NCBI GenBank assembly: GCA_017543805.1
Contig: JAFYFK010000193.1
Location: 1 to 5,466 of the forward strand
Direction: 5' to 3'
Length of the DNA stretch: 5,466 nt
From: Bacillota bacterium
GTDB lineage: Bacteria > Bacillota > Clostridia > Peptostreptococcales > Anaerovoracaceae
Shown: positions 1 through 4,640 of the stretch, piece by piece
How the letters are laid out: each line of letters opens with the position of its first letter
How positions within the stretch are numbered: position 1 is the stretch's first letter
Notes under the pieces: model-generated
Told to the model about the DNA's origin: nothing
Databases searched by the model: none
The model's input: the letters and a program-made list of their open reading frames with translations, nothing else
Program-made: the position numbers and the translations under genes

Positions 1-1
1 A

Positions 2-550
2 GACATTCCGCTTCAGCACGCCAGCGACAGGATCCTGAAGGCAATGAAGCGCAAGTCTACGAGGAAAACTATTGAGGCGACCGTAAAAAGATTACGTAAA
101 CATGTTCCGGATATCGTGATCCGGACCACTCTTATAACCGGTTTCCCGGGTGAGACCAAGGAAGACTTCGAAGAGCTCATGGAGTTTGTCGAAAAGAACA
201 GATTCGACCGGCTCGGAGTGTTTGCCTACTCAAAAGAGGAGGGAACTCCCGCGGCGTCCATGAAACCGCAGGTCCGCAAAGACGTAAAAGAGCGCCGCAG
301 GGACAAAGTGATGCAGCTTCAGAGGGAGATATCGCTGGAGCTCAACATGAAACGCATCGGAAGTTTAATGCAGGTGCTCGTTGAGGAAGACTGCGGCGAC
401 GGCAGCTACATCGGACGCAGCCGTTATGACGCGCCCGAGATCGACGACGGCGTGATCTTCACATCAGATAAAAAACACATTCCCGGAGACATGGTCATGG
501 TCCGCATAGACGACGCGTTCGATTACGACCTTACCGGTCACGAAGAATAA
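2..550 (+). CDS. rimO: Ribosomal protein uS12 methylthiotransferase RimO, C-terminal part (5' end outside window)
   Basis: RimO is a radical-SAM enzyme that adds a methylthio group to a conserved aspartate of ribosomal protein S12. The reading frame is open from base 2, so the 182 visible residues are the C-terminal part of a protein usually about 440 residues long; the Met at base 44 is internal, not the start. The first visible residues, DIPLQHASDRILKAMKR, are the RimO version of this motif (the tRNA-modifying paralogue MiaB has a PVQSGS version). GFPGET (visible residues 47-52) ends the radical-SAM core. A TRAM domain occupies roughly residues 118-182 and contains the YIGRSRYDAPEIDDGV segment, typical of RimO. 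The N-terminal domain and the radical-SAM CxxxCxxC motif lie upstream and cannot be seen. The gene ends with TAA 19 bases before pgsA, suggesting cotranscription. The assignment over MiaB or MtaB is secure. Confidence 0.95.
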   Translation, partial: DIPLQHASDRILKAMKRKSTRKTIEATVKRLRKHVPDIVIRTTLITGFPGETKEDFEELMEFVEKNRFDRLGVFAYSKEEGTPAASMKPQVRKDVKERRRDKVMQLQREISLELNMKRIGSLMQVLVEEDCGDGSYIGRSRYDAPEIDDGVIFTSDKKHIPGDMVMVRIDDAFDYDLTGHEE

Positions 551-569
551 GCAGAAGGAGAAAACGCAG

Positions 570-1091
570 GTGAATCTTCCGAACAAACTGACATTGGGAA
601 GGATCGCGGCGGTACCGGTATTTGTGCTGCTGTACGTCAAAGGGCTTGTCTGGCCTGCCGTTGCTGTATATTTCCTCGCGTCTCTCACTGATATGCTCGA
701 CGGGCAGATAGCGAGAAGGCGCAATCTTATAACTAATTTCGGAAAGATAATGGACCCTCTGGCGGACAAGGTCCTGGTTTATTCGGCTTTCTGTCTGTTT
801 GTCGGAAACGGCGTCATGCCGGCGTGGATGCTTATGGTAATACTTGCCAGGGAATTCATCGTCGCTGGGATACGCAATGTTGCGGCCGCTGACGGCAAGG
901 TCATAGCCGCCGCCATGAGCGGCAAGATAAAGACCGCTCTTCAGATGATCGCAGTTCCGCTGCTCGTCATCAGGGACATCCATCCGACAATAGCTCTTCT
1001 TGCTCAGATATTCCTCTGGGCTTCGCTCATAATGACTGTCGTTTCCGGTATCGAATACATTTATAAGAACAAAGAGGTTTTCAAAGGCTGA
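570..1091 (+). CDS. pgsA: CDP-diacylglycerol--glycerol-3-phosphate 3-phosphatidyltransferase
   Basis: This integral membrane enzyme transfers the phosphatidyl group of CDP-diacylglycerol to glycerol-3-phosphate, the committed step to phosphatidylglycerol. The 173-residue protein has the full CDP-alcohol phosphotransferase signature D-x2-DG-x2-AR-x8-G-x3-D-x3-D at residues 41-66 (D41, D44, G45, A48, R49, G58, D62, D66), so all metal- and substrate-binding aspartates are present. Hydrophobic membrane segments lie on both sides of it, for example around residues 12-38, 67-100, 124-135 and 140-163. The N-terminus MNLPNKLTLGRI is typical of PgsA. The start is GTG at 570, supported by AGAAGGAG at 553-560, nine bases upstream. 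Length matches the family. It sits between rimO and cinA, the usual Firmicutes order, and its stop is one base from the cinA start. Other CDP-alcohol phosphotransferases are possible in principle, but sequence and context favour PgsA. Confidence 0.94.
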   Translation: MNLPNKLTLGRIAAVPVFVLLYVKGLVWPAVAVYFLASLTDMLDGQIARRRNLITNFGKIMDPLADKVLVYSAFCLFVGNGVMPAWMLMVILAREFIVAGIRNVAAADGKVIAAAMSGKIKTALQMIAVPLLVIRDIHPTIALLAQIFLWASLIMTVVSGIEYIYKNKEVFKG

Positions 1092-1092
1092 A

Positions 1093-2334
1093 ATGAAGTG
1101 CACCATCCTTACCGTAGGGACCGAGATACTCTTCGGATCCATCGTAAACACCAACGCCGTGTTCCTGTCGCAGGAGCTTCAGAACATCGGCGTCGACGTA
1201 ATGTACCACATGACCTGCGGGGACAACCCCAAACGCCTCAAGGAGATGCTGGCGCACGCCTACGAGGATTGCGACCTGATAATCACTACAGGCGGGCTCG
1301 GGCCGACGCAGGACGACCTCACAAAGGAAAATATCGCGGAGTTCTTCGGCGAAAAGCTCGTGATGAACGAGGTCGAAAAACAGCGGATAATCGACTGGTT
1401 CGCGCAGACCGGAAGGCCCTGCACGGAAAACAACTACAAGCAGGCGGTGTTCCCCGAACACTGCACCATACTGCCGAACCCCATGGGAACAGCTCCCGGA
1501 TTTATGATCAGCAAGGAAGGCCGCATACTGGCGTCTCTGCCCGGACCTCCGGTCGAAATGCGCCCGATGTTTACGCAGTACGTCAAGCCTGTGCTAGCGG
1601 GAATGTGCGACTCAAGACTTTATTATAAATCGCTCAGATTTATTGACATCGGCGAATCTTATCTGGAAACAAAACTGCTGCCGCTGATCGACGGCCAGAC
1701 GGATCCGACTCTCGCTACCTACGCGACGCCGTTCGAGTGTTCTCTGCGCATCGCGTCCAAGAGAGCGACTCTCGAACAGGCACAGAGGGTCGTTGACGAT
1801 ATGGTTGAAAAAGTCCGCGCCATAGTAGGGGAGAATATATACAGCGAAGACGGAAGCACGATAGACCAGGTGGTCCTGAAGCTGCTTCTGAGCCGCAAAA
1901 TCAGCCTTTCCAGCGCTGAATCCATCACCGGCGGGCAATTTGCCAAGACTGTTACGGATATGGCCGGAATTTCGGAGATTTTCGACAGGGGCATAGTCAC
2001 TTACAGCAACCGCGCTAAGATGGAAGAGCTCGGAGTATCCGCCGAGACTCTTGACAGGTACGGCGCCGTGAGCGAACAGACCGCCGGGGAAATGGCGGAA
2101 GGCCTTTACAGAGTAACCGGTTCCGACGTCTGCGTTTCGGTCACGGGCATAGCCGGGCCGGACGGAGGCACGGAGGAGACCCCGGTCGGAACGTTCTTTG
2201 TCGGTGTATGTTACAAAGGGAAGGTAAGTGTCAAAAAGCACTTCGTAAACCGCCGCACAAGAGCCAATATCAGGGACGGCGCGGTGCAGTTCATGTTCAG
2301 GGATATTTATAAGGTATTGCGCGATCTTACTTGA
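1093..2334 (+). CDS. cinA: CinA family protein (MoCF-biosynthesis-like domain plus nicotinamide-nucleotide amidase domain)
   Basis: The 413-residue, full-length, two-domain CinA starts one base after pgsA. The N-terminal domain (about 1-170) is of the MoaB/MogA-like COG1058 type: TVGTEILFG at residues 7-15 and TTGGLGPTQDDLT at 65-77. In characterised homologues this part has ADP-ribose pyrophosphatase activity. The C-terminal domain (about 255-410) is the PncC-type NMN deamidase, with SSAESITGG (273-281), FDRGIVTYSN (297-306), GAVSEQTAGEM (324-334) and SVTGIAGPDGGT (349-360). Together they would salvage pyridine nucleotides; in some streptococci CinA also binds RecA in competence. The cytoplasm is expected because there is no signal peptide. 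A weak AAAGG at 1083-1087, five bases before ATG, is the only likely ribosome binding site, so translation may be coupled to pgsA. One oddity is Ile278, where many family members have Cys (AESCTGG). The gene ends with TGA just ahead of the recA control region. Confidence 0.94.
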   Translation: MKCTILTVGTEILFGSIVNTNAVFLSQELQNIGVDVMYHMTCGDNPKRLKEMLAHAYEDCDLIITTGGLGPTQDDLTKENIAEFFGEKLVMNEVEKQRIIDWFAQTGRPCTENNYKQAVFPEHCTILPNPMGTAPGFMISKEGRILASLPGPPVEMRPMFTQYVKPVLAGMCDSRLYYKSLRFIDIGESYLETKLLPLIDGQTDPTLATYATPFECSLRIASKRATLEQAQRVVDDMVEKVRAIVGENIYSEDGSTIDQVVLKLLLSRKISLSSAESITGGQFAKTVTDMAGISEIFDRGIVTYSNRAKMEELGVSAETLDRYGAVSEQTAGEMAEGLYRVTGSDVCVSVTGIAGPDGGTEETPVGTFFVGVCYKGKVSVKKHFVNRRTRANIRDGAVQFMFRDIYKVLRDLT

Positions 2335-2379
2335 CATATTTACCAAAATATGGTATGTATCTCTTGATGAAAATTTCAC

Positions 2380-2408
2380 TTGACCGATCTTTCAAAACGT
2401 AATATTAT
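2380..2408 (+). promoter_or_regulatory. recA promoter, sigma-A type
   Basis: A -35 box TTGACC (2380-2385) and a -10 box TATTAT (2403-2408) are separated by exactly 17 bases. Each differs from the consensus by one base. Transcription would begin near 2415, leaving a leader of about 35 bases before recA. The SOS operator lies directly over this expected start, which supports the placement. Confidence 0.85.
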
Positions 2409-2415
2409 CTTTATG

Positions 2416-2427
2416 GAACATTTGTTC
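2416..2427 (+). promoter_or_regulatory. LexA/DinR operator (SOS box) of recA
   Basis: GAACATTTGTTC has perfect GAAC and GTTC half-sites around a 4-base spacer, matching the Gram-positive LexA (DinR) core GAAC-N4-GTTC rather than the enterobacterial CTGT-N8-ACAG. It begins eight bases after the -10 box and covers the predicted transcription start, so bound LexA would block RNA polymerase. Expected behaviour is repression in undamaged cells and induction after DNA damage. Confidence 0.9.
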
Positions 2428-2449
2428 TGCATCGACCACGGAGGATACT

Positions 2450-3523
2450 ATGGCAGTAGATAAAAAAATAATGTCGGATAAAGACAAGGCTCTGGAAGCT
2501 GCTCTGCTCCAGATAGACAAAAAATTCGGAAAAGGTTCGGTCATGACGCTCGGCGACGAAAACGCCAGGCTGGATATCGACGCGGTGTCAACAGGATCTG
2601 TCAGCCTGGACATAGCCTGCGGAATAGGCGGGCTTCCCCGCGGAAGGATAATCGAGATATACGGACCGGAATCATCGGGTAAGACAACGCTCGCGCTGCA
2701 CGTTATCGCGGAAGCTCAGAAGCTTGGCGGAAAAGCTGCCTTTATAGATGCCGAGCACGCTCTGGATCCCATATACGCAAAGGCTCTCGGAGTAGACATA
2801 GACGAGCTGCTCGTCGCTCAGCCTGATACCGGGGAAGACGCCCTGGAGATCTGCGAGATGCTGGTCAGAAGCGCAGCCATCTCCATAGTCGTAATCGACT
2901 CTGTCGCCGCGCTGGTTCCCAAGGCTGAGATAGAAGGAGATATGGGGGACAATCACGTAGGCCTTCAGGCAAGGCTCATGTCCCAGGCCCTCAGAAAGCT
3001 TACCGGCGTAGCCAACAAGACCGGCACGATGGTCATCTTCATCAACCAGCTCAGAGAGAAGATCGGCGTAATGTTCGGCAATCCGGAGACCACAACAGGC
3101 GGAAGGGCGCTCAAGTTCTATTCCTCCGTACGTCTGGACGTAAGGCGCATAGAGTCCATAAAACAGGGCGACAGCGTCATCGGGAACAGGACCAGGGTCA
3201 AGGTCGTAAAGAACAAGGTAGCTCCTCCGTTCAAGATGACGGAATTCGACATAATGTACGGCAAGGGCATATCCAAGGCCGGAGACATACTCGACTGCGC
3301 GGTCGACGCCGGGCTTATCGAGAAGAGCGGCGCGTGGTACAGCTACAAGGGCGACCGCATCGGCCAGGGCAGGGAAAACGTAAAACTCTATCTGGAAGAC
3401 CACGCCGACTTAATGGCAGATCTGGAAAAGGGCATAAAAGAGAAGTTCATCCCCAAAAAGGACGAGAACCCGGAACCTGAAGAAGACATAAAAGTTGACG
3501 AAGACGGCGTAGTACTGGACTAA
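2450..3523 (+). CDS. recA: Recombinase RecA
   Basis: RecA forms ATP-dependent filaments on single-stranded DNA, catalyses homologous strand exchange, and stimulates LexA self-cleavage. The 357-residue length is normal and the protein looks intact. Visible landmarks: Walker A GPESSGKT at 72-79, DAEHALDP at 100-107 carrying the catalytic-type Glu, Walker B VVIDSVAAL at 147-155, DNA-binding loop L1 around 160-170 (EGDMGDNHVG), loop L2 around 200-218 (NQLREKIGVMFG then NPETTTGG), and GKGISKAGDILD at 271-282. A C-terminal domain follows, ending in an acidic tail (EPEEDIKVDEDG). The ATG at 2450 is preceded by GGAGG at 2440-2444 with five bases between; the Met codon at residue 8 has no such site. 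It has its own SOS-regulated promoter. No recX or rny follows, and no hairpin terminator is visible after the TAA. No intein or frameshift is present. Confidence 0.98.
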   Translation: MAVDKKIMSDKDKALEAALLQIDKKFGKGSVMTLGDENARLDIDAVSTGSVSLDIACGIGGLPRGRIIEIYGPESSGKTTLALHVIAEAQKLGGKAAFIDAEHALDPIYAKALGVDIDELLVAQPDTGEDALEICEMLVRSAAISIVVIDSVAALVPKAEIEGDMGDNHVGLQARLMSQALRKLTGVANKTGTMVIFINQLREKIGVMFGNPETTTGGRALKFYSSVRLDVRRIESIKQGDSVIGNRTRVKVVKNKVAPPFKMTEFDIMYGKGISKAGDILDCAVDAGLIEKSGAWYSYKGDRIGQGRENVKLYLEDHADLMADLEKGIKEKFIPKKDENPEPEEDIKVDEDGVVLD

Positions 3524-3556
3524 ACTTAAAATAATAATAAATCTCCCAAAAATCGT

Positions 3557-3585
3557 TTGACAGCCTGCAACCGCTGTGTTATATT
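3557..3585 (+). promoter_or_regulatory. Promoter of the rplU-rpmA operon
   Basis: A perfect -35 box TTGACA (3557-3562) and a -10 box TATATT (3580-3585) are separated by exactly 17 bases. Such a near-consensus promoter suits highly expressed ribosomal protein genes. The expected start, about 3591-3593, coincides with the beginning of the folded leader RNA before rplU. Confidence 0.87.
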
Positions 3586-3590
3586 ACCTC

Positions 3591-3660
3591 TGTTGCCGCT
3601 CTGAGTGGGTATTTTGAAGTGTCTTTCGACCACCCTCAAAGGCGAGACAGGATAGAGGAG
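3591..3660 (+). promoter_or_regulatory. Probable L21 leader RNA (autoregulatory ribosomal protein leader)
   Basis: The segment between the promoter and rplU folds into one interrupted stem: TGTT (3591-3594) with GACA (3646-3649), GCC (3595-3597) with GGC (3641-3643), TGA (3602-3604) with TCA (3636-3638), and GTGG (3605-3608) with CCAC (3630-3633). The apical part can pair GAAG with CTTTC. The 3' end runs into the ribosome binding region GGAGG (3657-3661). Position and architecture fit the Rfam L21 leader class of Firmicutes, in which L21 is thought to bind its own mRNA. I base this on position and hand folding; I have not matched the sequence to the Rfam model, so the family name is an inference. 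Confidence 0.62.
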
Positions 3661-3674
3661 GTATAATATCTAAA

Positions 3675-4169
3675 ATGTACGCAGTAGTACAGACAGGCGG
3701 TAAGCAGTACCGTGTCTCCGAAGGAGACGTCATCTCGGTAGAAAAGTTAAATGCCGAGGCAGGAAGCACAGTCGTCCTTAACGAAGTACTCGTTATCGGC
3801 GGAGAAGCAGAAACCGTAGTCGGTAAGCCCTTCATCGAAGGTGCGGCCGTAAGCGCTGAAGTTCTCGAGAACGGCAAGGGCAAGAAGGTCATCATCTTCA
3901 AGTATAAGGCTAAGAAGGACTACAGACGCAAGCAGGGTCACCGTCAGCCCTACACCAAGCTGCAGATCAAGTCGATCTCCGCTAACGGTGAATTCAAGGC
4001 TGAGCCCGCAAAGGCAGAAGCTGTAAAGGCAGAGGAGCCCGCAAAGGTCAATCTCAAGAGCATGAAGAAGGCCGAGCTCGTTCAGTTCGCAGCTGACAAC
4101 AACATCGAGCTCGATCCCAAAGCTACAAACGCAGAAATGATCGCAGCTATCGAAGCAGCGCTCAAGTAA
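3675..4169 (+). CDS. rplU: 50S ribosomal protein bL21 with C-terminal SAP/HeH-like extension
   Basis: L21 binds 23S rRNA in the large subunit. Residues 1-104 are a normal L21: MYAVVQTGGKQYRV at the start, KPFIEGA at 51-57, and the basic rRNA-binding segment KKDYRRKQGHRQPYTKLQI at 80-98. Bacterial L21 usually ends near residue 103, but this protein has 164 residues. Residues 105-126 are an Ala/Glu/Lys/Pro linker, and 127-164 (LKSMKKAELVQFAADNNIEL, then DPKATNAEMIAAIEAALK) look like a two-helix SAP, HeH/LEM or Rho-N-type module, a fold often binding nucleic acid. The domain assignment is by eye. The start ATG at 3675 follows GAGGAGG at 3655-3661 with 13 bases between, rather long. Every proline codon is CCC and no AGG arginine codon occurs, unlike cinA and recA, fitting high expression. 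rpmA follows 19 bases after the stop. Confidence 0.96.
   Translation: MYAVVQTGGKQYRVSEGDVISVEKLNAEAGSTVVLNEVLVIGGEAETVVGKPFIEGAAVSAEVLENGKGKKVIIFKYKAKKDYRRKQGHRQPYTKLQIKSISANGEFKAEPAKAEAVKAEEPAKVNLKSMKKAELVQFAADNNIELDPKATNAEMIAAIEAALK
4002..4047 (+). repeat. Short direct repeat in the L21 linker
   Basis: The 13-base word GAGCCCGCAAAGG occurs at 4002-4014 and again, in the same frame, at 4035-4047, a period of 33 bases (11 codons). It encodes E-P-A-K twice, with a related K-A-E unit between. This suggests the flexible linker grew by slippage or short duplication. It is a small repeat and may have no function beyond linker length. Confidence 0.6.
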
Positions 4170-4188
4170 GGCTGGGGAGGTATAAGAC

Positions 4189-4449
4189 ATGGCAAGTAAA
4201 AAGGGTGTCGGTAGTTCCAAGAACGGCCGCGACAGTGAGTCTAAACGTTTAGGAGTCAAGAGAGCTGACGGTCAGTTCGTCAGCGCAGGCACTATCCTCG
4301 TTCGTCAGAGAGGAACCAAGCTCCATCCCGGCAACAATGTCGGCATCGGCGGCGATGATACGCTCTTCGCTCTGCAGGACGGCGTAGTAAGATTCGAAAG
4401 AAAAGACAAGACCCGCAAGCAGGTCAGCGTTTATTCCGAAGAAGCTTAA
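4189..4449 (+). CDS. rpmA: 50S ribosomal protein bL27, encoded without N-terminal extension
   Basis: L27 lies at the base of the central protuberance, with its N-terminal tail reaching the peptidyl transferase centre. The 86-residue protein begins MASKKGVGSSKNGRDSESKR and continues with the conserved GVKRADGQFV, ILVRQRGTKLHPG and VGIGGDDTLFAL segments, so it is complete. Many Firmicutes make L27 with an N-terminal extension of about nine residues that ends in a phenylalanine pair and is removed by the protease Prp. Here the coding sequence begins at the mature end, and an in-frame TAA at 4183-4185, two codons upstream, rules out a longer start. GGGGAGG at 4174-4180, eight bases before ATG, is a strong ribosome binding site. 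It is cotranscribed with rplU and followed by a terminator. Confidence 0.97.
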   Translation: MASKKGVGSSKNGRDSESKRLGVKRADGQFVSAGTILVRQRGTKLHPGNNVGIGGDDTLFALQDGVVRFERKDKTRKQVSVYSEEA

Positions 4450-4456
4450 GCAGCAC

Positions 4457-4486
4457 AAGACCCCTGAATAAGGGGTCTTTTTGTTT
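4457..4486 (+). terminator. Intrinsic terminator of rplU-rpmA
   Basis: AAGACCCCT (4457-4465) pairs perfectly with AGGGGTCTT (4471-4479) around a five-base loop GAATA. The stem is followed by TTTTTGTTT (4478-4486). It begins eight bases after the rpmA stop codon, so it should end the ribosomal protein transcript and largely separate it from obgE. Confidence 0.93.
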
Positions 4487-4514
4487 ATTTATCTTATTGA
4501 GATGGTATTAGTCG

Positions 4515-4614
4515 GGATAATGTGCTCTGAGGAGCCATCGCAAGCGCCAGCCCGAGCCAAAGAACCACCATATTGGCGAAGGGCGAGAGCGTGGCTCCGA
4601 AGGGCACATTATCC
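4515..4614 (+). repeat. Long imperfect inverted repeat, candidate structured RNA or palindromic element
   Basis: Almost the whole rpmA-obgE gap after the terminator forms one rod-shaped fold. GGATAATGTGC (4515-4525) is perfectly complementary to GCACATTATCC (4604-4614). Three more pairs (4526-4528 with 4601-4603) lead to a tandem G·A/A·G mismatch (4529-4530 with 4599-4600). Then GGAGCCA (4531-4537) pairs with TGGCTCC (4592-4598), and CGC (4539-4541) with GCG (4589-4591). Inside, after an asymmetric internal loop, GCCC (4550-4553) pairs with GGGC (4581-4584), then a second GA-rich internal loop, then GCCAA (4556-4560) with TTGGC (4573-4577), closing a 12-base loop AGAACCACCATA. It is GC-rich within AT-rich flanks and lacks the U-tract of a terminator. 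I do not recognise it as a named RNA family. It could be an obgE leader, a small RNA, or a dispersed palindromic repeat; no clear target-site duplication flanks it. Confidence 0.7.
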
Positions 4615-4640
4615 GCAAAACACAAACTTTAATTATAAAA

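Noticed and set aside
44..46. ATG at 44 as the start of an independent gene
   Set aside because: The frame is open upstream to base 2 and encodes DIPLQHASDRILKA, a conserved internal RimO motif, so this Met is internal.
2331..2359. Perfect -35-like TTGACA overlapping the cinA stop, with TATGTA 17 bases downstream, as a second recA promoter
   Set aside because: The -10 candidate matches only the first three bases of the consensus, and the promoter at 2380-2408 is far better and aligned with the SOS box.
2672..3403. Long open frame on the minus strand inside recA
   Set aside because: It is the antisense shadow of a strongly conserved gene and shows no recognisable domain; the same applies to the minus-strand frames over pgsA, cinA, rplU and obgE.
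4497..4521. TTGAGA (4497-4502) with GATAAT (4516-4521) as a promoter for the structured element or obgE
   Set aside because: The spacer is only 13 bases, and no acceptable -10 box lies at 16-18 bases from TTGAGA.
4493..4570. Minus-strand 25-codon frame starting MVVLWLGLALAM inside the inverted repeat
   Set aside because: It has no ribosome binding site, is very short, and lies almost entirely within the paired element; its hydrophobic look probably follows from GC-rich base composition.
4511..4620. Miniature transposable element (MITE)
   Set aside because: The terminal inverted repeats are exact, but I see no target-site duplication in the flanks (GTCG versus GCAA) and cannot test copy number, so it is reported only as an inverted repeat.
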